Shown here: piece by piece, positions 1 to 7,744 of the stretch
How the letters are laid out: each line of letters begins with the position of its first letter
Position numbering within the stretch: the first letter of the stretch is position 1
NCBI GenBank assembly: GCA_900544885.1
Contig: UQWU01000055.1
Location: 1-9,549 of the forward strand
Source: an uncultured Phascolarctobacterium sp.
GTDB lineage: Bacteria > Bacillota > Negativicutes > Acidaminococcales > Acidaminococcaceae
Reading direction: 5' to 3'
Length of the DNA stretch: 9,549 bases
Translations under genes and position numbers: made by a program
Notes under the pieces: model-generated
The model's input: the letters and a program-made list of their open reading frames with translations, nothing else
Told to the model about the DNA's origin: nothing
The model's database searches: none

Positions 1-44
1 ACTATACTTCTGCTAGGATGTCTAAAGAAATTTGCGCAAAACTA

Positions 45-72
45 TTGACAGTACCGTATTTTTACTTATATG
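45..72 (+). promoter_or_regulatory. Sigma-A-type promoter upstream of the YdjM-like gene
   Basis: A perfect -35 box TTGACA lies at 45-50. A 4/6 -10 box TATATG follows at 67-72 after a 16-base spacer. Transcription would start near 79 and leave a leader of about 80 bases before the ATG at 159. The leader contains a small hairpin at 90-107 (TCACTTA, loop CTGT, TAGGTGA, with one G-U pair). The -10 is weak, so promoter strength is uncertain. No LexA-type GAAC-N4-GTTC operator is visible. Confidence 0.5.
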
Positions 73-158
73 TTTCATAAATAAGGCTTTCACTTACTGT
101 TAGGTGAGTTGCGTAGTAATTATAGAAAGTAAAGCTTGTAAGTGGGAGATTTAGTAGT

Positions 159-620
159 ATGAAATGGATTAATCATAATATAGTTACTTTTAGTACTGTC
201 TATATGTTTACTAATGATTTATGTGCGGCCTCCATGTCACTTTTAGGTGCAGTATTTCCTGATTTTGCTGAGGGAAAGCCAACTCAAGGAAGTAGTGCAC
301 AGTATTGGCGTTGGCGCAAGCAGCATCGCGGTTTTTCGCATTGGCTGTTTTTTTATGTAGCTTTACTGCTGTTGTTGCTTTGGGCACGTCAACATTATAG
401 TTATTTTTTAGCTCATCCGATGGGAGCGACGTTTTGTCTCTATTTTTTAATAGGCTGTATCCTACATATTTTGGAGGATGCTATTTGCGGCAAAGTACCG
501 TTTTTCAGCTTAAAGAAAAAATATGGCATTAAATGTTTTGAAGTAGGCGGAGTACTGGAATATTTATTTGTTATTGCTTTTGTTGTTTTATGTGTATTGG
601 TAAAATTAAAATTTGTGTAG
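159..620 (+). CDS. YdjM/DUF457-like membrane-bound putative metal-dependent hydrolase
   Basis: A 153-residue integral membrane protein of the YdjM type (DUF457, annotated as a LexA-binding, inner-membrane-associated putative hydrolase). The N-terminus MKWINHNIVTF has the family's opening style. The putative metal-binding signature is present: FPD at 33-35, HRGFSHW at 56-62, and H103 with E106-D107 in a hydrophobic stretch. Hydrophobic helices lie at about 20-33, 62-76, 88-107 and 133-150. The start at 159 has a GGGAG site at 144-148, 10 bases upstream. The next gene follows 30 bases later, so the two are probably co-transcribed from the promoter at 45-72. The family's substrate and reaction are not firmly known; in E. 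coli ydjM belongs to the LexA regulon. Family assignment is fairly secure from the motifs, function is not. Confidence 0.7.
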   Translation: MKWINHNIVTFSTVYMFTNDLCAASMSLLGAVFPDFAEGKPTQGSSAQYWRWRKQHRGFSHWLFFYVALLLLLLWARQHYSYFLAHPMGATFCLYFLIGCILHILEDAICGKVPFFSLKKKYGIKCFEVGGVLEYLFVIAFVVLCVLVKLKFV

Positions 621-639
621 ATGTGTTCGCTAAATATAT

Positions 640-644
640 GGAGG
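640..644 (+). promoter_or_regulatory. Shine-Dalgarno GGAGG that selects the GTG start at 651
   Basis: GGAGG at 640-644 stands 6 bases before the in-frame GTG at 651-653. An ATG at 621 is also in frame and abuts the previous stop codon, but it has no comparable site and would put this Shine-Dalgarno inside the gene. The GTG is therefore the better start. Confidence 0.7.
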
Positions 645-650
645 TGCTTT

Positions 651-917
651 GTGGAGATAAGTTTTCAAAACATGAATGTATTGTTATTAGCGTTTAGTAT
701 TATGGCCTTGCTGTTGAAACTATTGCGTTTTTCTCGTTTAATGCGTGCTTTATTGCCTGGTTTAATGATTTTGTTAGTTGGTACTCTATATTATTACGAG
801 CTGGAGCTTTGTCATAATTTTCTAGTTGGTTTAACTATTTCATTATTTTTCTTTGCTATAGTTGTGGTTCTTTCATTAAGAAATAATAGCGCAAATAAGC
901 GTAAACAGCTTTTTTAG
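651..917 (+). CDS. Small hydrophobic three-helix membrane protein, unknown function
   Basis: I do not recognise this protein. Starting from the GTG at 651 it has 88 residues. Three hydrophobic segments are visible at about 8-24 (NVLLLAFSIMALLLKLL), 35-51 (LLPGLMILLVGTLYYY region) and 58-77 (LVGLTISLFFFAIVVVLSL). A short basic loop (around RFSRLMR) lies between the first two, and the C-terminal tail NKRKQLF is basic. By the positive-inside rule the loop and tail would both be cytoplasmic, which does not sit easily with three helices, so one segment may be re-entrant or the topology may differ. No catalytic motif is seen. It follows the YdjM-like gene by 30 bases and is probably in the same transcript. 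A 178-base gap with its own regulatory features separates it from addB. The good Shine-Dalgarno supports it being real. Confidence 0.55.
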   Translation: MEISFQNMNVLLLAFSIMALLLKLLRFSRLMRALLPGLMILLVGTLYYYELELCHNFLVGLTISLFFFAIVVVLSLRNNSANKRKQLF

Positions 918-935
918 GAATTAACGTGGGAATCA

Positions 936-954
936 TCGGTAATTCACTTACCGA
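936..954 (+). repeat. Short inverted repeat after the 88-residue membrane protein gene
   Basis: TCGGTAA (936-942) and TTACCGA (948-954) form a 7-bp stem with a 5-base loop TTCAC. No T-tract follows, so it is not a canonical intrinsic terminator. It could be an operator, an mRNA-stabilising hairpin or chance. Confidence 0.35.
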
Positions 955-988
955 GTAGTTCGCTATTGGGATAACGGCGTGCTTAATG

Positions 989-1049
989 TGGTATAAACTT
1001 CGAGGAGTATGTCAAAGCATATACTAGAGTTGGTTTTCTGTTGTATAAT
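989..1049 (+). promoter_or_regulatory. Candidate promoter region for addBA
   Basis: Two candidate -10 elements lie upstream of addB: an extended form TGGTATAAA (989-997) and a consensus TATAAT (1044-1049). Neither has a convincing -35 at 16-18 bases. Between them is an imperfect inverted repeat, AGTATG (1006-1011) with CATATACT (1018-1025), where an activator or repressor might bind. The TATAAT would start transcription near 1056 and give a leader of about 40 bases. Confidence 0.4.
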
Positions 1050-1095
1050 AAAAACAGTCAAACTTATGAATGAATTTAGATGAAGGAGGATTTTC

Positions 1096-4000
1096 ATGAC
1101 TAGATTAGTATGTACCCCCTTAGGTAGTAGTGCTAGAGATAGTTTTTGTACTGAACTGGAGCATTTAGACTATGGCGAGGGTGTATTGATTCTGCCCAAT
1201 GGCTTATTGATGGATGATGTACAGAAAAAAAGCAGGGTACAATGCTTTGGCTTGGATACCTTGGCTAGCAGAATCATTAATCTGAATGGTGATATTAATT
1301 TAACCTTGATTAATCGTCGCAGTCAGGAACTGATTGTAGAAGAAATGCTCAAGGATATTTTTGGCGAAGAAAACATGGACTACTTCGGTACATTAGTCAA
1401 TAAAGTAGGCTTTATTAAAGCTATGACATCCTTGATTGGTCAGCTTTCCCGTAGTGGTGCGACGCAGGAGGAAATCAGTACAGCATTGCGCTATTGGCAC
1501 GCTGTAGGTGATGCAGAAGCAGATGAAGCCGCAGATGCTAAAACTAGTCATAAAATTCTTAAGGATAAAGAAATATCTTTACTCTATAATTATTACCGAA
1601 ACTATTTAAAGCAAAAGCAATGGTTTGATTTGGAAGGTAAATATCGTCTGGCTATTGCTAAGCTGCGTAATCATCAAAGCTTTATTCCTTGGAAAAAGGT
1701 GTATTTTTCTGATTTTAACGCTTTTGACAGCTTACAACTAGAGGTAATCAAAGCTTTGGCCGAGCGTTGTGAAGTTACTGTAGGCTTATGCTATGAAAAA
1801 CGTTTTACCGAGCAGGACAATGGTAGAGAAAAATTATTTGCTGTTGTTGAGAAAACCTATACGGAGCTGGAAAAGCTGTGCTTGGCAGAAAACAGTGCGG
1901 AAAAAAATATTATTTTTACAGAGCAGAAAATTACAGCAGAGCCTGCTTGCATTCATGTTATAAAAAATCTGGGTCGGAGCTGTGAAGCCATGGTCCAAAG
2001 TGATACTGTTAAGGTAGTCTGCTTTGCAGATCAGGAAAGCGAAATGCGTTGGACGCTGACACAGGTCAAAGAAAGATTATTAGCAGGTGTTAATCCACAG
2101 GATATTTTTGTAACAGCACGTGATTTGAATAAATTTTCCGGCTTACGTCTGATTGCTGATGAATATGGGATTCCTATTTCCTTGCCTCAGACTAGTAATT
2201 TAGCTGTACAGCCTTTAAGTGAATTAATATTTCTACTATTACAGGCCAAGCCTGATAATCATGATGGTGCCGAAGCGTATTTTCGTTTGCTGACAGCAGA
2301 GATTAGTCATTTATTATTGAGAAATAACTGGGAAGATGCAGATAAATTACGTAAGGAACGTTATTTTATCAGTCGCAGTGCAGCACAGAATTGTGCTCAC
2401 GAAAAGGTACCTGCTGAAGATGCTGTACTACTTTTATTAGAAAATTTTATTGAAAAAATACCGCTTCAGGGTGTTTTACAGGATTATGTGGCACTGCTAC
2501 AGGAGCTGTTGCAGGAGTTGCATTTAGAAGAGCGTTTAGGTACTCTTTATCAGGAGAATACGATAACATTAAATACTTTAGCCGCGGTGCTACGTACCCG
2601 TGATGCTTTGTTAAAGGCTTTAGCATCCTTAGTAGAGGATTATGCAAATTGTGGTAGCAATGGTCGTCGTTTTACTTATCGTGAATGGCAGAACTTATTA
2701 CAGGATACCTTAAGCCAGAGTGCCATTATCATTAAACCTGGGCGACAGGACGGTGTTACTGTAACCGATGTGATTAATGTGCAGGGATTGCATTTTCCGT
2801 ATATTTATTTAATGGGTGTGCGTGAGGGCGAATTTCCGCAAATTAGCCATGAAAATTGGATTTATAATGATAAGGAGCGTCAGGAGCTGAATGCTTTAGG
2901 GGTAGATATGCCGACAACTGCCCAAGGTTACTATGAGGATGCTTTTGCTTTTGCTTCTGTTGTTGCTGCAGCTCGTAAACAGCTGACTATTACTTACTAC
3001 GCTGATGATGAAAGCGGCGCGAGTCAATATCTTGACTTAATCAGGAGTTTATTTGTAACAGAGGATATGCAGCCTTTGCAGGAAAAGCAGCCTTTAGGTA
3101 AGCCGTCTGCTTCGCCAATGGAGCTGGTCAAGGATGCAGGATCCGGATGTGGTGAGGACTTCCTGCGGCAAGTTAATCAAGGTGCTTGGCAGGCGGAGGA
3201 AGCGGTTAAGATACGTTTACAGAAGCTCAAGACACCTTTTAATGGTGATTTAAGCGGTAGCGATTTACTGCCGCAAATTGCACGTAGTGTTGGTACTAGC
3301 TTTAGTGCAAGTATGCTGAATGGGTATGCTCAATGTCCTTTTAATTTTTTAGGCAGCCGTATTTGGAAGCAGGAGGAATTTGCTGCTATTGATGATTTAG
3401 TGCAGCCGCAGGATGAGGGCGAATTTATGCATGAGGTGCTGAAATGCTTTGTAGGTAAGCATTTGCAGAGTAAATTGTGTACTAGTGATTTTAACATCTT
3501 AGAGAAAGAATTACTGGCTACTATAGATGAGGTTAATCTACGTTATTTAGAAAATCCTAAACTGGCGAACAGTACTTTATGGCAGGCAGAATTACCGCGG
3601 ATGACACGTTTGCTGGAGCAATGGCTGCATTTTGAATATGAGGATCAGATAAATTGGGCTGGCTTTACTCCTTGTGCTGTGGAATGGGATTTCAGTTCCC
3701 AATACGGTAGACCGTTGCCTTTTACTTTGCCTAGCGGTAAGCGTATTTCCTTCAGAGGACGCATTGACCGTTTAGACAGCAATGGTACGCAGATTTTCGT
3801 TACCGACTATAAACGTAGTCGTTCTCCGTCCTTGGAAGATCTGAAAAAAGGCTTAGATTTGCAGATGCCTATTTATCTTTTAGCAGCTGAAGCTTTATAT
3901 GCTAAGGATGTACAGCCGGTAGGCTCAGCTTATTTTATTTTGAAAAATAATAAACGTGCCAGCAAATTTTTGTTAGCGGATGTGGGCAATAAAGATTTAC

Positions 4001-4227
4001 CCAAGCGGGATATTAAGCTGGAGCAGGATGGAGCGATAATCAACGAAACCTGGCAAAGCTTTAAGGATTTTTGTAGTAAATTACTGGTCGATTATGTGGA
4101 AAATATCTATGCCGGTAATTTTCTGGTAGAGCCTAAGGATAAATGTAAGGATAATTGTCCGATGAAGAATATCTGTCGTATTAAGGAATTAAGACAAATG
4201 CAGTGGAAGGAGAAACAAAATGAATAA
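1096..4227 (+). CDS. addB: ATP-dependent helicase/deoxyribonuclease subunit B (AddB)
   Basis: The 1043-residue B subunit of the AddAB double-strand-break resection enzyme. With AddA it unwinds and degrades broken ends until a Chi site, then delivers 3' single strands to RecA. The start follows AAGGAGG (1083-1089) by 6 bases. The N-terminal half is helicase-like but inactivated: where B. subtilis AddB has a Walker A, this protein reads PLGSSARDS (8-16) with no GKT. A characteristic AddB block lies at about 563-600 (QGLHFPYIYLMGVREGEFP, then a DKERQEL segment). The C-terminal PD-(D/E)XK nuclease has H779, D891 (GRIDRLD) and D904-Y-K906 (TDYKR), followed by LQMPIYLL. C747 plus C1017, C1021 and C1027 form the expected iron-sulfur staple, here spaced C-x3-C-x5-C. 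It is somewhat shorter than the B. subtilis protein. addA overlaps its end by 8 bases. Nuclease residues look intact, so it is probably functional. Confidence 0.93.
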   Translation: MTRLVCTPLGSSARDSFCTELEHLDYGEGVLILPNGLLMDDVQKKSRVQCFGLDTLASRIINLNGDINLTLINRRSQELIVEEMLKDIFGEENMDYFGTLVNKVGFIKAMTSLIGQLSRSGATQEEISTALRYWHAVGDAEADEAADAKTSHKILKDKEISLLYNYYRNYLKQKQWFDLEGKYRLAIAKLRNHQSFIPWKKVYFSDFNAFDSLQLEVIKALAERCEVTVGLCYEKRFTEQDNGREKLFAVVEKTYTELEKLCLAENSAEKNIIFTEQKITAEPACIHVIKNLGRSCEAMVQSDTVKVVCFADQESEMRWTLTQVKERLLAGVNPQDIFVTARDLNKFSGLRLIADEYGIPISLPQTSNLAVQPLSELIFLLLQAKPDNHDGAEAYFRLLTAEISHLLLRNNWEDADKLRKERYFISRSAAQNCAHEKVPAEDAVLLLLENFIEKIPLQGVLQDYVALLQELLQELHLEERLGTLYQENTITLNTLAAVLRTRDALLKALASLVEDYANCGSNGRRFTYREWQNLLQDTLSQSAIIIKPGRQDGVTVTDVINVQGLHFPYIYLMGVREGEFPQISHENWIYNDKERQELNALGVDMPTTAQGYYEDAFAFASVVAAARKQLTITYYADDESGASQYLDLIRSLFVTEDMQPLQEKQPLGKPSASPMELVKDAGSGCGEDFLRQVNQGAWQAEEAVKIRLQKLKTPFNGDLSGSDLLPQIARSVGTSFSASMLNGYAQCPFNFLGSRIWKQEEFAAIDDLVQPQDEGEFMHEVLKCFVGKHLQSKLCTSDFNILEKELLATIDEVNLRYLENPKLANSTLWQAELPRMTRLLEQWLHFEYEDQINWAGFTPCAVEWDFSSQYGRPLPFTLPSGKRISFRGRIDRLDSNGTQIFVTDYKRSRSPSLEDLKKGLDLQMPIYLLAAEALYAKDVQPVGSAYFILKNNKRASKFLLADVGNKDLPKRDIKLEQDGAIINETWQSFKDFCSKLLVDYVENIYAGNFLVEPKDKCKDNCPMKNICRIKELRQMQWKEKQNE
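4207..4222 (+). promoter_or_regulatory. Shine-Dalgarno and translational coupling for addA
   Basis: AAGGAG at 4207-4212 lies inside the last codons of addB, 7 bases before the addA ATG at 4220. The addB stop TAA (4225-4227) falls just inside addA. This overlap suggests translational coupling, as expected for subunits made in equal amounts. Confidence 0.75.
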
Positions 4228-7200
4228 TTTTACTGATGAGCAGAAAAAAGTTATCACTACTATTGACCGTAATGTTTCTGTTTCCGCAGGTGCTGGTAGC
4301 GGTAAGACACGTGTACTGGTAAAGCGTTTTGTCTATATTTTAGAGCAGAATATGACGGAAAATGAAAAATATGCTTATCAACAACAATTACGCCGAGAGG
4401 ATAATACTCTGTTAGAGGATAATGCCGGTGCTGCTATACAGCAGAAATTAGCAAATTTTGCACAGGTAGAGGCCGCTAAATATCATCCTTTAGTTAATGC
4501 AGCCGATATTGTGGCGATTACCTTTACCCGTAAAGCGGCAGGGGAAATGCGTCAGCGTGCCCGCGAAGAAATTTTAGAAAAAATTGCTTTAGCAGAAAAA
4601 CTGCAACAGGGAGCGAGCGTTGAGGATGAAGAATTTTCTACAAAGCATTCTGTAAGCTTTTGGCGTGAGCAGCTACGTTCGCTAGAGCGGATGCAGATTA
4701 GTACGATTCACAGTTTGTGCAGCCGTATTTTAAAGGAGCATCCTGTAGAGGTACAATTAGACCCTAATTTTAAGGTTGCTGAAGATTTTGAGGGTACGGA
4801 ATTTTTACAAAACTGCTTGCAAAAATATCTGCGGCAAGCATTAAAAGAAGATAATACTGCTGTACTACAATTGGTGCAGGTTTATGGGTTTAACGGTTTA
4901 GTACGTCAAATAGAAAGTTTAAGCGAAAATTTAGCAGATATTGCCGCTGAAAAGGATTTGACTATACCTTATAGACAAAGTGGCAGACATCTCGGAGAAT
5001 TACGTGAGCAGTTGTGTCTGGCAGTAACTCAATTAATTCAGGATAAAAATAATTTAACCTCTGCTAAAAGTAAAGGACGTCAGCAACTGGATGAATTATC
5101 CTCTGCTCAGGAGGAGATTTTGCAGCAATTGGCTGAAGATCCTGTAAATACCACACTTTTAGAAGCTAAAATGGCAGGTATGCGTGCAGCAGGTAAAATT
5201 AAAGAGTTGGTTAATGAAATCCGTGATAACATGGGTGCTTTAAAAAATCTGTATATCGATTTAGAGGCAATTCCTTTAGTTGAGCAATGGCAAGTTGTAT
5301 TGCAAGAGTTTGCAGCTTTTTGTAAGCAGGAAAAACAGGAAAATGATTTTCTGACTTATAATGATTTAGAGCTTTTAGCAGTCAAGCTGTTAAGTGAAAA
5401 CCCTGCTGTCCGTAGCTATTATCAGCAGAAATATAAATATTTAATGGTCGATGAATTTCAGGATACCAATGAAAAGCAGCGTGAGCTGATTTATCTTTTA
5501 TGCGGTGATGATAAAGATGTTTTGAGTGGTAAGAAGCTCTTTATCGTCGGTGACCCGAAGCAGTCTATTTATCGCTTCCGTGGTGCTGATGTCAGTGTCT
5601 TTGCTCGTGTGCGCCGTGATATTGCCGCTACAGGTGGCAGCCTGCTGACATTGAGTAAAAATTTTCGTAGTGAAAAAAATATTTTAGATTTCTGCAATCA
5701 AGCATTTGAGCCTTTGCTAGGTTCTGATACTACACAGGATGTTTATTTTGAAGCTTTGTCTGAGCATAAGCATGCTAGTGATGTTAAGCCGGAGTTTTTA
5801 CAGGTTCCGTTTGATGAAGAATTAGGATATACTGTACATGAACGTGAAGGACAGATTATTGCACAAAAAATTACGCAGCTGCATCAGAATAATATAGCTT
5901 ATGGTAAAATTGCTATTTTATTACGTGCTATGACCCATACGGATGAGATTACCGATGCTTTACAGCAGTATAATATTCCCTATAAGGTTATTGACGGTAA
6001 AGGCTTTTATGAATTACAGGAAATTATTGACTTATTAAATCTCTTTAATGTTCTGCATAATCGTTATCGTGACTTTGAATTGGCAGGTGTATTGCGTTCA
6101 CCATATTTTGCTATCGATGATGTTACCTTAACGAAATTATTCCTCTGTAAAAAAGCGTGCCTATGGGATGCGGTTCAGGAGGCTGATTATGCTGCCTTAG
6201 GGGAGCAGGGAATGTTGCTGCAACGAGCGGCCGATGTTTTACGTGCTTTACGGATGACGGCTTCCTTAATGGCTTTGCCGGAGTTATTCCAACAAGTATG
6301 GGATAAATTAGCTGTACCTTTGAGCTTATCCTTACAGGAACATGGACGCAACAAGCTGGCCAATGCGGAGAAGCTAAGAGTATTGGCACAGCAATACAGT
6401 ATAAATAATACGCAGCAAGGTACTTTAGGCGGCTGGCTTGATTATGTACAGCGCTTGCGTTTAGCAGAAGCCCGTGAAACGGCAGCCAATCTTCCGTCAG
6501 AGGATGTAGTGCAGATTTTAACAATTCATAAATCTAAGGGCTTACAGTTTCCAATAGTTATTTTACCCTATCTGTCTGATAAAAATAATCAGGATACTAA
6601 TGAATGCCGCTATTTACCTCAAATAGGCTTTGGTATTAAATCCTTGGATGAAAACGGTGTTTTAACAAGCACTGCTGTTTTACAGCAGGTGAAGGATGTT
6701 AATAAAGATTTAGATTTACAGGAGCGTTCCCGTATGCTCTATGTAGCCATGACCCGTGCAGAGGAACATTTGATTTTAAGTGGTGTTCTGCCTTCTTCAA
6801 GTAAAGAAGAAGAGAAAACCGTACGGGAAATGAGCTGGTTTGCGGCGTTAAAGTCCATATTTAGTAAATATTTCGGTCAAAATACAGACGAAGCACCATT
6901 AACTACGCAAAATGAATTTCAAGATAGTATTGTAAAAAATGTTGTAAATAATGATTTGACGGGAGAAGTGCATGAAGCAACATTGTTAATGCAACCGTTG
7001 CCTACTTATGCTGCCAATGGCCAATGTTATTTTACAGCTTCAGCTTTACAGACATATCTTTATTGTCAGCGTCGCTATTATTATCAGCAGATTATGCAGT
7101 TGCCGGAGCTGGATGCAGTAACCATAGGCGGAGAACAACTTCCTGCATATGTGACCGGCTTGATTGTCCATAAAGCTTTGGAACTATATCGTGGAGGTAA

Positions 7201-7723
7201 TGCAGAGGCTGCCTTCGCTACGGCTGTGAAAGAATTTGCACCGGGTAATCTAGCTTTGCAGGCTCAGGAGCTGTTTAATAATTATATCAATAGTGATTTG
7301 TATAAACAGTTACCGCAAAAACGTGAGCGAGAGCTGCATTTTAAGCTAGCAACGGAAAAGGGACTTTTTCTGCAAGGAGTTATTGACTGCTTAGGTTACG
7401 AAGAGGATGGCAGTCTGACCATTGTGGACTACAAAACAGGTGCTGTGCCTATGGATAATGAAGTAAAGCTTGGTTATGCTTATCAGCTAGCGTTGTATAA
7501 AAAGGCGGCTGAACAGATGTTAGAGCAGACAGTAAACAGTGCCAAGCTACATTTCCTGCAAAATTTAAGCGTCTGGAAGCTTCCTGCGTCAGAGCATGAT
7601 TATCTAGCAGAAGCCTTGGCGTTATGTGAGGAAATCAGCAGCAAAGGCGACGAAAGTGATTTTTCTTGTTCTACGAATGGCTGTACTTATTGTCCTTATC
7701 AATACCTCTGTAAAAAACATTAA
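4220..7723 (+). CDS. addA: ATP-dependent helicase/nuclease subunit A (AddA)
   Basis: The 1167-residue motor and nuclease subunit of AddAB. All SF1A (UvrD-like) motifs are visible: Q motif FTDEQ (4-8), Walker A AGAGSGKT (23-30), motif Ia TFTRKAAGEM (101-110), Ib ISTIHSLCSRIL, motif II VDEFQDT (410-416), motif III GDPKQS (444-449), then LSKNFRS, IHKSKGLQFP (769-778) and YVAMTRAEEH (841-850). The ISTIHSLC...LDPNFKVAEDFEG stretch is typical of AddA rather than PcrA or RecB. The C-terminal PD-(D/E)XK nuclease has H984, D1056 (GVIDCLG), D1070-Y-K1072 (IVDYKTG) and YAYQLALY. Two oddities are seen. C949 plus C1155-x2-C1158-x5-C1164 match the iron-sulfur staple normally seen in AddB. The stretch between Walker A and motif Ia is long and Glu/Gln-rich (about 42-93). 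The gene ends TAATAA, and a small membrane protein gene follows 21 bases later. Confidence 0.95.
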   Translation: MNNFTDEQKKVITTIDRNVSVSAGAGSGKTRVLVKRFVYILEQNMTENEKYAYQQQLRREDNTLLEDNAGAAIQQKLANFAQVEAAKYHPLVNAADIVAITFTRKAAGEMRQRAREEILEKIALAEKLQQGASVEDEEFSTKHSVSFWREQLRSLERMQISTIHSLCSRILKEHPVEVQLDPNFKVAEDFEGTEFLQNCLQKYLRQALKEDNTAVLQLVQVYGFNGLVRQIESLSENLADIAAEKDLTIPYRQSGRHLGELREQLCLAVTQLIQDKNNLTSAKSKGRQQLDELSSAQEEILQQLAEDPVNTTLLEAKMAGMRAAGKIKELVNEIRDNMGALKNLYIDLEAIPLVEQWQVVLQEFAAFCKQEKQENDFLTYNDLELLAVKLLSENPAVRSYYQQKYKYLMVDEFQDTNEKQRELIYLLCGDDKDVLSGKKLFIVGDPKQSIYRFRGADVSVFARVRRDIAATGGSLLTLSKNFRSEKNILDFCNQAFEPLLGSDTTQDVYFEALSEHKHASDVKPEFLQVPFDEELGYTVHEREGQIIAQKITQLHQNNIAYGKIAILLRAMTHTDEITDALQQYNIPYKVIDGKGFYELQEIIDLLNLFNVLHNRYRDFELAGVLRSPYFAIDDVTLTKLFLCKKACLWDAVQEADYAALGEQGMLLQRAADVLRALRMTASLMALPELFQQVWDKLAVPLSLSLQEHGRNKLANAEKLRVLAQQYSINNTQQGTLGGWLDYVQRLRLAEARETAANLPSEDVVQILTIHKSKGLQFPIVILPYLSDKNNQDTNECRYLPQIGFGIKSLDENGVLTSTAVLQQVKDVNKDLDLQERSRMLYVAMTRAEEHLILSGVLPSSSKEEEKTVREMSWFAALKSIFSKYFGQNTDEAPLTTQNEFQDSIVKNVVNNDLTGEVHEATLLMQPLPTYAANGQCYFTASALQTYLYCQRRYYYQQIMQLPELDAVTIGGEQLPAYVTGLIVHKALELYRGGNAEAAFATAVKEFAPGNLALQAQELFNNYINSDLYKQLPQKRERELHFKLATEKGLFLQGVIDCLGYEEDGSLTIVDYKTGAVPMDNEVKLGYAYQLALYKKAAEQMLEQTVNSAKLHFLQNLSVWKLPASEHDYLAEALALCEEISSKGDESDFSCSTNGCTYCPYQYLCKKH

Positions 7724-7744
7724 TAAATAATGAAAAGGTGAATT

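Noticed and set aside
621..650. ATG at 621 as start of the 88-residue membrane protein gene
   Set aside because: It abuts the preceding stop codon without a good Shine-Dalgarno, whereas GGAGG at 640-644 points to the GTG at 651.
936..954. Intrinsic terminator after the 88-residue membrane protein gene
   Set aside because: The stem is only 7 bp and no T-tract follows, so termination cannot be claimed.
1..1095. LexA (SOS) operator controlling the YdjM-like gene or addB
   Set aside because: I looked for GAAC-N4-GTTC and CTG-N10-CAG type boxes in both upstream regions and found none convincing.
2447..2647. Open frame of 66 codons on the - strand
   Set aside because: It lies wholly inside addB on the opposite strand, has no Shine-Dalgarno and gives no recognisable protein; addB coding here is continuous.
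6123..6524. Open frame of 133 codons on the - strand
   Set aside because: It is antisense to addA, whose helicase reading frame is intact and conserved in style here. Its composition looks like a shadow and no start signal is seen.
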